40,937 nucleotides of DNA from Streptomyces misionensis (lineage in GTDB: Bacteria; Actinomycetota; Actinomycetes; Streptomycetales; Streptomycetaceae), in NCBI RefSeq assembly GCF_007896895.1, contig NZ_VOGW01000008.1, forward strand, positions 18,842 through 59,778, given 5' to 3'. Shown here piece by piece: positions 8,330-16,637 of the stretch. Within the stretch, counting starts at the first letter, position 1, and every line of letters starts with the position of its first letter. The position numbers and the translations under genes were made by a program. The notes beneath the pieces were generated by a model. It searched no databases, had not been told where the DNA came from, and worked only from the letters and a program-made list of their open reading frames with translations.

Positions 8330-9280
8330 TCAGGGGGCGGCAGGCGCCCACACGGGGAGGGCTCCGGGGAGCACCTCGAAGGTGGCCGCGGCGCCGATGC
8401 CGTGCTGGTACTCACCGTCGTGCTCCAGTGGGAGGCGGCGGCCGTCGGTGCGTTCCACGGTGATCCGGCGGCCCCGCGCGTACACGGTCGCCGGATGGGT
8501 CATATGGGCGGCGTTCAGGGTCAGTTCGGGTACCTCGGCGGCCGGTACGTCGCCGCCGATGACGCAGACGTCGAGCAGTCCGTCGTCCAGCAGCGAGTCG
8601 GGCAGCACCTGGAACCGGCCGCCGCGGTAGGGTCCGCCGCCGACGTTGGCGAGGACCGTGGGGCCCTCGTGCACCACCCGGCCGTCGACCGTGACCCGGC
8701 CGGGGTACGGCGCGTAGCCGTCGGCGGTGTCGGCGAAGGCGCGGGCGTAGCGCTCGCGGCCGGTCAGCGGCAGCCCCTTCGCGGTGAGCAGCGCGTCCGC
8801 GATGACGCCCGAACAGGCGCCCAGGTAGACGTAGTTGCGGGTCTCGGTGAGGCGGGCCAGGTCGAGCCGGCGCAGCCGGGCGCTGCCGCCGACGCCGGAG
8901 TCGGTCAGCACCGCCTTCAGCGACTCGCTCCAGGGCCGTTCGCCCCACAGCATCTTGTAGCCGGAGTTGCCGGTGCCGCCGGGCACCACCGCGAGGGTGG
9001 CGCCGCCGTCGGCCGGGACCAGTCCCTGCACGACCTCGCGGACCGTGCCGTCGCCGCCGATGGCCACGATCAGGTCGGGCGCGTCGTCGGTGCGTTCCAG
9101 GGCCCGGCGTACGGCGACCGTCGCGTCGCCCGGTCCGGTGGTCAGGTGGACCTCGGCCCGCTCCAGGCAGGAGGCGCACAACTGGCGCACTTCCTCGACC
9201 AGTTCGGGCGAGTGGCTGCCGGATGCGGGGTTGCCCAGGACGAGTGCCCGGGTGGGGCCCGGGGCTGCGGTGTCTGCCAT
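8330..9280 (-). CDS. Diacylglycerol-kinase-family kinase (VlmJ-like)
   Basis: A 316-aa protein of the diacylglycerol/sphingosine/YegS kinase family. It has the nucleotide-binding signature IVAIGGDGTVREVVQGL (about residues 72-88) and the PGGTGN loop, followed by the C-terminal beta-sandwich with LDDGLLDV. The ATG at 9278-9280 follows GAAGGAG at ideal spacing. VlmJ of the valanimycin pathway is of this family and phosphorylates valanimycin hydrate on the serine-derived hydroxyl, so that a PrpD-family partner can eliminate phosphate. The partner gene is present here. An 11-bp-phased operator array lies 86-113 bp upstream. A lipid kinase function is the alternative, but the cluster context argues against it. 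Confidence 0.8.
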   Translation of the reverse strand: MADTAAPGPTRALVLGNPASGSHSPELVEEVRQLCASCLERAEVHLTTGPGDATVAVRRALERTDDAPDLIVAIGGDGTVREVVQGLVPADGGATLAVVPGGTGNSGYKMLWGERPWSESLKAVLTDSGVGGSARLRRLDLARLTETRNYVYLGACSGVIADALLTAKGLPLTGRERYARAFADTADGYAPYPGRVTVDGRVVHEGPTVLANVGGGPYRGGRFQVLPDSLLDDGLLDVCVIGGDVPAAEVPELTLNAAHMTHPATVYARGRRITVERTDGRRLPLEHDGEYQHGIGAAATFEVLPGALPVWAPAAP

Positions 9281-9365
9281 GAGGCGTACTCCTTCGTCGG
9301 TCGGCACCGGAGGACCGGGCTGGTGTGCCCCGGCGTCGCGGCGATGTCCACTGTGCCGGGGTGCC

Positions 9366-9393
9366 CTGTCATGGGGCTGACGCGCCGCTGACG
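9366..9393 (-). promoter_or_regulatory. SARP-like operator: three hexamers at 11-bp spacing, upstream of the kinase-like gene
   Basis: On the plus strand CTGTCA (9366), CTGACG (9377) and CTGACG (9388) recur at exactly 11 bp. Read in the direction of the minus-strand gene the unit is CGTCAG or a variant. The nearest repeat is 86 bp before the kinase start. Confidence 0.7.
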
Positions 9394-9430
9394 CGGTGCC
9401 GGGGGCCCGGCGGAGGCCGGGAAACGCGCA

Positions 9431-9458
9431 CGTCCGGCCCCTTCTCGGGGGCCGGACG
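9431..9458 (-). terminator. Hairpin downstream of the alpha/beta-hydrolase gene
   Basis: CGTCCGGCCCC (9431-9441) and GGGGCCGGACG (9448-9458) form a perfect 11-bp stem with a 6-nt loop. It lies 26 bp after the hydrolase stop and so probably ends the P450-1/MFS1/hydrolase transcript just before the operator array of the next operon. Confidence 0.7.
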
Positions 9459-9483
9459 CGGGTGGTGCGGGACGGGCCGGGCC

Positions 9484-10314
9484 TCACTCCTTGACGAAGG
9501 CCAGCAGATCGGCGTTGAGGCGGTCCGCGTGGGTGGCGAACAGGCCGTGCGCCGCGCCCTCGTAGGTGATGAGCCTGCTGTCCGGGATCAGTTCGACGGT
9601 GCGCGGGGCGCACAGCGGATAGGGGGCGCCCAGGTCGGCGGTCCCGTGGATCACTAGGGTGGGCACCCGCACCGCGGCCGTCTGGGCGCGCTGGTCGGTG
9701 GTCATCAGCGTGCGGTAGATCTCGATTCCGGCTCTGGGCGAGGTGTTCAGGCACATGCCGACCAGCCAGTTCGCCAGCTGCGGGGAGATCGGCGGGTTCT
9801 CCGGGTCCGGTTCGGGGCCCGCGAAGAACGGCCAGGTCAGCGCGGAGAGCCAGGCTGCCCGGTCGGTCTTGATGGCCTGTTCGACCTGTTCGAAGAGGGC
9901 GAGGTCGAGCCCGTCGGGGTTGTCCGGGGCGCGCAGCAGGTACGGGGTGGTCGAGGCGACCAGGGCGAGGCCCGAGACGCGTTCGCCGCCGTACCGGGAC
10001 AGGTACTGCACGCACTCCCCGCCGCCCACCGCGTAGCCGACCAGCACGGCGTCCCTCAGGTCGAGGTGGTCGAGCAGGTCGGCGAGGTCGCCGGCCAGGG
10101 TGTCGTAGTCGTATCCGGTCCACGGCCTGTCCGAACGGCCGCTGCCGCGCCGGTCGTAGGTGACGCAGCGCAGGCCGTTCCCGGCGAGGAACGGGGCCTG
10201 GAACTCCCACATGCGCGCGTCCGCCATGGCGGCGCCGAGCAGGACGACGGGGCGTCCGTCACCCCAGTCGTCGTAGTGGAGCCGGGTCCCGTCCCGGGTG
10301 GTGAGGTACGGCAT
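9484..10314 (-). CDS. Alpha/beta-hydrolase lacking the nucleophile serine
   Basis: A 276-aa alpha/beta-hydrolase of the haloperoxidase-like group. The fold is clear: TRLHYDDWGDG at the start, YDRRGSGRSDRP, a nucleophile-elbow segment, and late motifs IHGTADLGAPYPL (acid Asp) and YEGAAHGLFATH (His). The elbow reads VGYAVGGGE, with Ala95 (codon GCG) where the family has Ser in VGxSxGGG. The usual oxyanion HG after strand 3 is also replaced (VVLLGAAMAD). The start at 10312-10314 follows AAAGGAGG. It is the last gene of a P450-MFS-hydrolase operon. Either it is a non-hydrolytic protein (lyase, isomerase or binding role) or it is a decayed enzyme, although the frame is intact. Confidence 0.85.
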   Translation of the reverse strand: MPYLTTRDGTRLHYDDWGDGRPVVLLGAAMADARMWEFQAPFLAGNGLRCVTYDRRGSGRSDRPWTGYDYDTLAGDLADLLDHLDLRDAVLVGYAVGGGECVQYLSRYGGERVSGLALVASTTPYLLRAPDNPDGLDLALFEQVEQAIKTDRAAWLSALTWPFFAGPEPDPENPPISPQLANWLVGMCLNTSPRAGIEIYRTLMTTDQRAQTAAVRVPTLVIHGTADLGAPYPLCAPRTVELIPDSRLITYEGAAHGLFATHADRLNADLLAFVKE

Positions 10315-10382
10315 TCCTGTGTGCCTCCTTTCCAGTGGTGGGGCGTGCGGGGCGGTACGGGTGCTCGTGCCGGGCGGCCCGG

Positions 10383-11849
10383 TCAGCGCCGGGCCGCGCG
10401 GCCCGGGGCCGCCAGCACCAGCAGGGAGGCGAGGAGGCCCAGGCAGACGAGCGGGATCAGGGTGACGGTGAAGGCGTGCGGGTAGGCGTCCGCCTTGCCG
10501 CCGGCGTGGGCGAGGGCCGGGAAGAAGACCGTGCCCGCGATGGCCACGCCGACCGCGGCGCCGCCCTCCTGCGCCGTGTTCAGCAGGCCGGAGGCCGCGG
10601 CGGCGTGCTCGGGGACCGCGCCGCCCAGCACCAGGTTGGTCAGTGGGCCGGTGGTCAGGCCCATGCCGAGGCCGGCGACCAGCAGCATCGGCAGCAGCCA
10701 GAGCACGGAGCCGTCCAGTCGCAGGTCCTTGGCGGTCAGCGCGATCGCGGTGTAGCCGATGGCGAGGACCAGCGGACCGGCGGCCACCCGGCGGGCGTTG
10801 ACCGTGGCGGCGAACCGCGCCGAGACGATGGAGGCGCCGAAGTATCCGGCACCCAGCGCCAGGAACATCAGGCCTGACTCCAACGGGGACAGGCCCCGGC
10901 CGAGTTGCAGGTAGAGGGCGAGGGTGAAGAAGAAGGAGCCCATGGCGAGGAAGTAGACGACCGTGGCGACGAGGCCCACCGAGAACAGCCGGGAGCGGAA
11001 CATGCCCGGCTCGATGAGCGGGCCGCGTCCGGCGGCGGAGCGGCGGCGCAGGTGCCAGACCGTCACGGCGAGCAGGACGGCCGCGGCGGCCAGCGACTCC
11101 CACACCCACACCGGCCAGTGCCGCTCCTGGCCCTCCAGCAGCGCGAACACCACCAGGCCGAGGGCGACGGTGATCAGCAGGGCGCCGACCAGGTCGAGCC
11201 GGGTGCCGCCCTGGCCCCGGGACTCGGGGATCGTGCGGCGGGTCAGGGCGAGGGAGATCAGGCACAGCGGGACGTTGATCAGGAAGATCGTGCGCCAGCT
11301 GAGTCCGGCGATGTCGACGGAGATCAGCGCGCCGCCGATGAACTGCCCGAAGACCCCGGCGAGTCCGATGACCAGGCCGTAGACGTTGAAGGCGCGGTCA
11401 CGGGCCGCCCCGGTGTAGACGGTGCCGATGATGCCGAGGACCTGGGGCACCATCAGCGCGGCGGAGCCGCCCTGGAGGATGCGGGCGACGACGAGCACCG
11501 TGACGTCGGGCGCGAAGCTGCACGCGGCCGAGGCGACCATGAACAGCGTCATGCCGAGGGCGAACAGCCGCCGCCGGCCGTAGAGGTCGCCGAGCCGGCC
11601 GCCGGTGATCAGGCCCGAGGTGAAGGCGACGCCGTATCCGACGACGATCATCTGGGCCTGGGCCGCGGTGGCGTGCAGGTCGGCCTTGATGGCCGGGACG
11701 GCCACGTTGGCGATGAAGAAGTCGAGCACCGTGATGAACGTGCCGACGAGGACCACCACCAGGGCGCCCGACGAGGGGGCCGCGGCGGTGCCGGAGGCCG
11801 TCCGCTCGCGCCCCTCCGCCGCGATGTCCGGGGTTAACTCCTGAGTCAT
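10383..11849 (-). CDS. DHA2-type MFS multidrug efflux pump (MFS1)
   Basis: A 488-aa major facilitator of the 14-helix DHA2 (EmrB/QacA) type. Signatures include TVLDFFIANVAVPAI in helix 1, motif A GGRLGDLYGRRR and motif C-like GVFGQFIGGAL. The N-terminal 30 residues are polar. It lies 50 bp after P450-1 and before the hydrolase gene, in one apparent operon. It is clearly paralogous to the pump at 15040-16515 (shared DFFI.NVA, GGRLGDLYGRRR, PQVLGI, FLINVP). Likely role: export of, and self-resistance to, the cluster product or an intermediate. Confidence 0.88.
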   Translation of the reverse strand: MTQELTPDIAAEGRERTASGTAAAPSSGALVVVLVGTFITVLDFFIANVAVPAIKADLHATAAQAQMIVVGYGVAFTSGLITGGRLGDLYGRRRLFALGMTLFMVASAACSFAPDVTVLVVARILQGGSAALMVPQVLGIIGTVYTGAARDRAFNVYGLVIGLAGVFGQFIGGALISVDIAGLSWRTIFLINVPLCLISLALTRRTIPESRGQGGTRLDLVGALLITVALGLVVFALLEGQERHWPVWVWESLAAAAVLLAVTVWHLRRRSAAGRGPLIEPGMFRSRLFSVGLVATVVYFLAMGSFFFTLALYLQLGRGLSPLESGLMFLALGAGYFGASIVSARFAATVNARRVAAGPLVLAIGYTAIALTAKDLRLDGSVLWLLPMLLVAGLGMGLTTGPLTNLVLGGAVPEHAAAASGLLNTAQEGGAAVGVAIAGTVFFPALAHAGGKADAYPHAFTVTLIPLVCLGLLASLLVLAAPGRAARR

Positions 11850-11899
11850 GACGACTCCGTTTCTCGATCTTTCGGTCGGTTGCAGCGGTGACCGTCAGG

Positions 11900-13108
11900 T
11901 CACCAGGTCACGGGGAGATGGGTCACCCCGTGGAAAACGGTGCCCCGGCGGAACAGCGTGCGCGGGTCGGCGGCGAGGCGCAGGTTCGGGAAGCGGCGCA
12001 GCAGCGAGCGCAGTGCCAGCTCCATTTCGAGGCGGGCCAGCGGGGCGCCCTGGCAGTAGTGGGGGCCGTAGCCCCACTGGAGGTGACCGCTGGTGTCGCG
12101 TTCGGGGTCGATGCGGTGCGGGCAGGCGAAGACGGTCTCGTCGTGGTTGCCGGCGGGCACCGAGATCACCACGGCGTCGCCCTTCTCGATCCGTACGCCG
12201 CCCAGGTCCATGTCCTCGACGGCGAGGCGGACCATGGCGTCCTGGGAGATGGACCAGTAGCGCATCGACTCCTCGATGAAGTTGGGGATCAGTGCCCCGT
12301 CGTCGGCGGCGACCCGTGCGCGCAGGTCGTCGTCGCGCAGCAGGGCCAGCACGTTCAGGGCGAGCTGGTTGGTGGTGGTCTCGTGGCCGGCGACCAGCAC
12401 GAGGCGGGCGATGCCCACGAGCTCGTCCAGGGTGATGGCGCCGGTGTCGTAGTGGCGGACGGCGAGCCGGCTCATCAGGTCGTCGCCGGGTTCGGTGAGC
12501 TTGCGCAGCGCCAGCTTGGCGAGGTACTCGGACATCTCGGCGAAGGCGGCCTGGGAGACGGCCGGGTCCTCCTGGGAGATGGTGACGCGGGTCTTCTCGA
12601 TGAAGAACGGCGAGTCCTCCTCGGGGACGCCCAGCAGGCGGGCGATGACGAGGGTGGGCAGCGCCCGGGAGAAGACGGCGTGCAGGTCGGCGGGCTGGGG
12701 CCGGGCGGCCAAGTCGTCCAGCAGCTCGTCCACCAGGCGCTGGACGGGCTCGCGCAGCCGCTTGACCCGGCGCGCGGTGAACTCGGTCTGGATCATGCCG
12801 CGCAGCCGGGCGTGCTCGGGGTCGTCGAGCCGCAGGAACGAGCTGGGGTTGCCGCCGGGCGGCACCTGGATGCGCACGGGGGCGCCCGGCAGCGTCTCGT
12901 CGGCGCTGAGCCGGGGGTCGGCGAGCGCCTGGCGGACATCGGCGTACCGGGTCACGAGCCAGGCCAGCCGGGACTCCGCGGCGCCCGCCGGGATGCGGAC
13001 GACGCAGGGCGGTGCCTTGCGCAGTTCGGCCAGGATGAGCGGTGGGTTGCCGTCCTCGGTGCGGGCGAAGGGCCAGTCGAGGATGTCGGTGTGGTCGGCG
13101 AGCGACAT
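11900..13108 (-). CDS. Cytochrome P450 (P450-1)
   Basis: A 402-aa soluble bacterial class I P450. The I-helix has LVLVAGHETTTNQL (oxygen-activating Glu/Thr), the K-helix EESMRY (ExxR), and the heme loop GYGPHYCQG with Cys352 as the iron ligand. The more common FGxG of the heme loop is YGPH here. The ATG at 13106-13108 follows GGAGG; the longer upstream in-frame extension has no ribosome site. It heads the operon with MFS1 and the hydrolase, and two phased operator arrays lie upstream. It shares the unusual RYWSI(S/T)QD stretch with P450-2, so the two are paralogues. It needs a ferredoxin; one is encoded at 39148-39474. Likely work: hydroxylation or desaturation of the alkyl chain. Confidence 0.92.
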   Translation of the reverse strand: MSLADHTDILDWPFARTEDGNPPLILAELRKAPPCVVRIPAGAAESRLAWLVTRYADVRQALADPRLSADETLPGAPVRIQVPPGGNPSSFLRLDDPEHARLRGMIQTEFTARRVKRLREPVQRLVDELLDDLAARPQPADLHAVFSRALPTLVIARLLGVPEEDSPFFIEKTRVTISQEDPAVSQAAFAEMSEYLAKLALRKLTEPGDDLMSRLAVRHYDTGAITLDELVGIARLVLVAGHETTTNQLALNVLALLRDDDLRARVAADDGALIPNFIEESMRYWSISQDAMVRLAVEDMDLGGVRIEKGDAVVISVPAGNHDETVFACPHRIDPERDTSGHLQWGYGPHYCQGAPLARLEMELALRSLLRRFPNLRLAADPRTLFRRGTVFHGVTHLPVTW

Positions 13109-13261
13109 GCTTGTCCTCCAGGTCCGGGGGGCAAAGGCGATCCTCGGCACCGACTCGCTTCCTGTGCTCGACACGATGGGGGGCCATCCGCGGGGGCGGC
13201 AAGGGGAATTCGTCCCTCCGAGCCGTGCGCGGACGTCGTGACGCCACGATCGCGCACCGCC

Positions 13262-13289
13262 CTGACACCGCGCTGACGTAGCACTGACA
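13262..13289 (-). promoter_or_regulatory. SARP-like operator array upstream of P450-1 (proximal)
   Basis: CTGACA (13262), CTGACG (13273) and CTGACA (13284) at exact 11-bp spacing, oriented as TGTCAG repeats towards P450-1, whose start is 154 bp from the nearest repeat. Confidence 0.75.
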
Positions 13290-13367
13290 CGGGTCCCGGC
13301 GGGGCCCGTGTGCTGATCGGTGTGGGATCTTTCAGGAGCGAAGTGGCAATGACATTCCCAAGCGGAA

Positions 13368-13395
13368 CTGACCCGGGGCTGATCCGGACCTGACG
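13368..13395 (-). promoter_or_regulatory. SARP-like operator array upstream of P450-1 (distal)
   Basis: CTGACC (13368), CTGATC (13379) and CTGACG (13390) at exact 11-bp spacing, in the same orientation as the proximal array 106 bp away. No other gene start on the minus strand is closer than P450-1. Confidence 0.65.
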
Positions 13396-13637
13396 ACGGG
13401 TGCCGTTCGCGTCACCAAGTGGCCTCTCCCGACAGGGATTTCAGGACACCAGGTGGCGGGACGGAGCGTTCTGGCGGGTCGTGGACGAAGGGGTTGCCGT
13501 CCGGCTGCGGGGTGGACCGGCCAGTCGTGGCCGGCGGCGGGGTTGGCGGGAATCGCACCGTCGCCCTTGCGGGTGCTCGCGCCGCCGGGTTCCATTGGTG
13601 CACGGCGCGCATCCGCGGCCCGCACCCGCGCGGTGCG

Positions 13638-13659
13638 GGGCCGTGGTGGGGCACGGCCC
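13638..13659 (-). terminator. Hairpin after P450-2
   Basis: GGGCCGTG (13638-13645) and CACGGCCC (13652-13659) form a perfect 8-bp stem with a 6-nt loop, 27 bp after the P450-2 stop on the minus strand. Confidence 0.55.
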
Positions 13660-13686
13660 TCCTGAGAGCCCGGGTGGGGCGGGCTG

Positions 13687-14895
13687 CTACCAGGTCACAT
13701 GCAGTGCGGTCAGGCCGTAGTTGATGGTGTTCTGGCGGAACACCACCGGCTCCGGCACGTCCGCGAGACGCAGTCCGGGGAAGCGGTCGAACAGGGCCCG
13801 CAGGCAGACCTCCAGCTCCATCCGGCCGAGCGGGGCGCCCGGGCACAGGTGGCGGCCGTGGCCGAAGGCGATGTGCCGGGAGACGTCCTCGCGGTGGATG
13901 TCGAAGCGGCCGGCGTCCGCGAAGACGGCCTCGTCGTGGTTGGCGCTCGGGTAGGCGAGGATGACGCCGTCGCCGGGGGCGATGCGCGCGCCGCCCACCT
14001 CGGCCTCGGCGACCGCGACTCGGACCTGGTTGTCCTGGGTGATGGACCAGTAGCGCAGCAGTTCCTCGACGGCCTGTCCGTACAGCGACGGGTCGCGCCG
14101 CAGGTCGGCCAGCTGCTCGGGGTGGCGCAGCAGGCTCGCCACCCCGAGGCTGAGCTGGTGGGCGGTGGTCTCGTGGCCGGCGACCAGCAGCAGCCGGGCC
14201 ATGGCCACGCAGTCCTCGCGGCCGAGCTCGCCGCTCGCCATGTACCGGGTGGCCAGCCTGCTCAACAGGTCGTCGGCGGGCTCGGCCTGCTTGGCGGCGA
14301 TGAGCCGGTCGAGGTACTCCGTCATCCGCACGAACGCGGCGTAGATCTCCTCCGGCGAGGCGTCCTGGGAGAGGACCTCCTGGCTCAGCTCGGCGAAGTC
14401 CAGCTCGTCGGCCTCGGGGACGCCGAGCATCCGGGCGATCACCAGGGAGGGCAGCCGCTGCGAGAGCCGGGTGACCAGGTCGGCGGGGCGGGGCCCGGCG
14501 GCCAGCTCGTCGAGCAGCTGCCCCACCAGGGCCTCCACCTCGGGTCTGAGTCTTCGGGTGGCGCGGGCGGTGAACTCCGGCATGATCATGCGGCGCAGCC
14601 GGTTGTGCTCGGCGCCGTCCATGCGGGTGAAGGACATCACGCGCGGGGCGGGCGGGAGCTGGATGCGCACGGGGAAGCCGGGCAGGGTGTCGTCCGAGCT
14701 GAAACGCTCGTCCATCAGCACCTGGCGCAGGTCCTCGTAGCGGGTGACGAGCCATGCCTCGCCCGTGCGGATGCGCACCTTCACGGGCGGTCCCTGGCGC
14801 AGCTCGGCGTAGGCGTCGGGCGGCGAGTAGGGGCAGGAACGCGCCATGGGCCACTCCGCGAGCCGCTCCGTAGAGGAGCGCAATATTCCAGTCAT
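13687..14895 (-). CDS. Cytochrome P450 (P450-2)
   Basis: A 402-aa class I P450. It has AGHETTAHQL in the I-helix, EELLRY in the K-helix and the heme loop FGHGRHLCPG with Cys351 as ligand. The start follows AGGAGG. It is a paralogue of P450-1: same length, same RYWSI(T)QD stretch, similar GFPVRIQLPP and PEFTARATRRLR segments. It forms its own transcription unit with an operator array 55-82 bp upstream. It is probably a tailoring oxidase of the alkyl chain, for example introducing the 1-alkenyl double bond seen in several azoxy metabolites; this is inference only. Confidence 0.92.
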   Translation of the reverse strand: MTGILRSSTERLAEWPMARSCPYSPPDAYAELRQGPPVKVRIRTGEAWLVTRYEDLRQVLMDERFSSDDTLPGFPVRIQLPPAPRVMSFTRMDGAEHNRLRRMIMPEFTARATRRLRPEVEALVGQLLDELAAGPRPADLVTRLSQRLPSLVIARMLGVPEADELDFAELSQEVLSQDASPEEIYAAFVRMTEYLDRLIAAKQAEPADDLLSRLATRYMASGELGREDCVAMARLLLVAGHETTAHQLSLGVASLLRHPEQLADLRRDPSLYGQAVEELLRYWSITQDNQVRVAVAEAEVGGARIAPGDGVILAYPSANHDEAVFADAGRFDIHREDVSRHIAFGHGRHLCPGAPLGRMELEVCLRALFDRFPGLRLADVPEPVVFRQNTINYGLTALHVTW

Positions 14896-14949
14896 CGTTT
14901 CCTCCTGTTGGCCGAGTTCTTTCGGTTCCAGCCATCGTGGAGGGCACCG

Positions 14950-14977
14950 GTGACGGGTTTCTGATACGACGCTGACG
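14950..14977 (-). promoter_or_regulatory. SARP-like operator array upstream of P450-2
   Basis: GTGACG (14950), CTGATA (14961) and CTGACG (14972) at exact 11-bp spacing, 55 bp before the P450-2 start. The last unit overlaps the stem of the MFS2 terminator. Confidence 0.7.
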
Positions 14978-15006
14978 GGCGCCCGCGTGGATCGCGGACG
15001 CCCGTC
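14974..15006 (-). terminator. Hairpin after MFS2
   Basis: GACGGGCGCCCGCG (14974-14987) pairs with CGCGGACGCCCGTC (14993-15006) with one mismatch and a 5-nt loop, 34 bp after the MFS2 stop. It overlaps the operator array of P450-2. Confidence 0.6.
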
Positions 15007-15039
15007 GGGGAGTCTCGGTGGCCGGATACGGCCGGTCGG

Positions 15040-16515
15040 TCAGGCGGTGCCGCGGGACCGGCCGGGCAGCAGTTGCAGCAGGGCCGCGGCGCCCACGCAG
15101 ATGCCGGCCTGGACCAGCAGGCTGGTGCTGAACGCCTGCGCCATGCCGTGCGCGCCGGGCCGGTGTTCGGCCACGTCGAAGAAGACGACGCCGATGACGG
15201 CGACGCCGAGGGCGTTGCCGACCTCCTGGGCGGTGGAGAACACCCCGGACGCGGCCGCCGCGTACTGCGGCGCCACCCGTTCCAGCACCAGCGAGGTCAG
15301 CGGTGCCACCACCAGGCCCATGCCGTACCCGCACACCACCATGGCGGGGATGCACCAGGCGACGGCTCCGGTGGTGTCCAGCCGGTCCGCGGTGAAGGCG
15401 AGCGCGACGTCGCCCACGGCCACGGTCAGCGCGCCCAGCGCGAGGACCTGCTTGCCCAGCTTGGCGGCGAACTTCGGCGCCTGCACGGACGACAGGAAGA
15501 AGCCGAGGCCCAGCGGGATGAACAGCAGCCCGGACGTCAGCGCGCTGGTGCCGCGCGCCTCCTGGAGGTAGAGCGCGAGCACCAGGAAGAAGGAGGCCAT
15601 CACCGAGAAGTACACGAGGATGGAGACCACGCCGACGCTGAACGAGCGGTCGTGGAAGAGCGAGGGGCTCATCAGCGGGGAGCGGCCGCGGGCCGCGAGC
15701 CGGCGCTGGGTGATCCAGAACAGGCCGAGCAGCGGCACGGAGGCGACGAGCAGCTCCCAGGTCCAGGCCGGCCAGCCCTGCTCGCGGCCCTCCACCAGCG
15801 GCAGTACGACCGCGACCAGCCCGGCCGTCACCAGGACCACGCCCAGCAGGTCGAGCCCGGTGCGGCCGTCGTCGGCCTTCGACTCGGGCACCACCTTCGG
15901 GGTGACGAGCAGCACCAGCGCGCCGATGGGCACGTTGATCAGGAAGATGGTCCGCCAGTCCCAGCCGAACAGGTCCGCCTTGATCAGCAGGCCGCCGATG
16001 AGCTGGCCGAAGACCGCCGCCGCGCCCAGCGCCAGACCGTAGGCGTTGAACGCGGCGACCCGGGCCTTGCCGGTGTACGCGGTGTTGAGGATGCCGAGCA
16101 CCTGTGGGATGACGAGGGCCGCGGCGGCGCCCTGGACGGCGCGGGCGACGATCAGTTCGGTCATGTCGGGCGCGCTGCCGCAGGCCAGGGAGGCGAGCGT
16201 GAACAGCGCGACGCCCACGGAGTACACCCGTCTGCGACCGTACAGATCGCCGAGTCTGCCGCCGGTGATCAGCAGCGCGGCCAGGCCGATGGTGAAGGTC
16301 ACGGCGACGAGCTGGATCTGCGCCGGGGTGGCGTGCATGTCCCGCTGGAGCGAGGGGATCGCCACGTTGACGATGAAGAAGTCGAGGTTGGTGATGAACA
16401 GGCCGGCCAGCACGACCAGGAGGGCCCCCCAGGCGGGTGCCCCGGCGGTCTCCTCGATGTCCTGGGGCGGTGCGGCCGGGGCCGCGCTGCCGGTCAGTTC
16501 CGCTTCGGTGGTCAT
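15040..16515 (-). CDS. DHA2-type MFS multidrug efflux pump (MFS2)
   Basis: A 491-aa 14-helix drug:proton antiporter with TNLDFFIVNVAIPSL in helix 1, motif A GGRLGDLYGRRR and AVFGQLIGGLL. It is a close paralogue of MFS1 and lies next to P450-2, so P450+MFS appears twice in this part of the cluster. The ATG at 16513-16515 follows AGGAGG. A two-unit operator (16635-16651) lies upstream. Likely role: export or self-resistance; having two similar pumps may mean that an intermediate and the final product are exported separately. Confidence 0.88.
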   Translation of the reverse strand: MTTEAELTGSAAPAAPPQDIEETAGAPAWGALLVVLAGLFITNLDFFIVNVAIPSLQRDMHATPAQIQLVAVTFTIGLAALLITGGRLGDLYGRRRVYSVGVALFTLASLACGSAPDMTELIVARAVQGAAAALVIPQVLGILNTAYTGKARVAAFNAYGLALGAAAVFGQLIGGLLIKADLFGWDWRTIFLINVPIGALVLLVTPKVVPESKADDGRTGLDLLGVVLVTAGLVAVVLPLVEGREQGWPAWTWELLVASVPLLGLFWITQRRLAARGRSPLMSPSLFHDRSFSVGVVSILVYFSVMASFFLVLALYLQEARGTSALTSGLLFIPLGLGFFLSSVQAPKFAAKLGKQVLALGALTVAVGDVALAFTADRLDTTGAVAWCIPAMVVCGYGMGLVVAPLTSLVLERVAPQYAAAASGVFSTAQEVGNALGVAVIGVVFFDVAEHRPGAHGMAQAFSTSLLVQAGICVGAAALLQLLPGRSRGTA

Positions 16516-16576
16516 GACGACCCTCCTAGGTCGTGTCGTGCTGGTGGGATGCGGGCCGAACAGGGCCCGCTACGCA

Positions 16577-16637
16577 CAGCGGGGCACGGGACGGCAGCCG
16601 GGACGACGGTCCCGGTGCACTGTCCCGCGCCCCGCTG
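16577..16637 (-). terminator. Long nested hairpin after the thioesterase operon
   Basis: The outer arms CAGCGGGGCACGGGAC (16577-16592) and GTCCCGCGCCCCGCTG (16622-16637) have one mismatch; inside is a perfect CCGGGAC/GTCCCGG hairpin (16598-16615). It lies 36 bp after the thioesterase stop and probably ends the long ACP-PKS operon. Its outer edge overlaps the MFS2 operator. Confidence 0.7.

Larger units (their letters stand above)
13109..13686. other. 578-bp gene-free region between the two P450 genes
   Basis: I see no convincing gene here; the reading frames lack ribosome sites and family features. The region holds two 11-bp-phased operator arrays (13262-13289, 13368-13395), a hairpin between them (CACGGGTCCC 13288-13297 with GGGGCCCGTG 13301-13310, one mismatch), and the P450-2 terminator (13638-13659). 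The length and double array suggest a complex promoter for P450-1. Confidence 0.7.

Noticed and set aside
13332..13720. Small genes in the P450-P450 intergenic region
   Set aside because: The frames on both strands lack ribosome sites and recognisable features, and they overlap the operator arrays and terminator.
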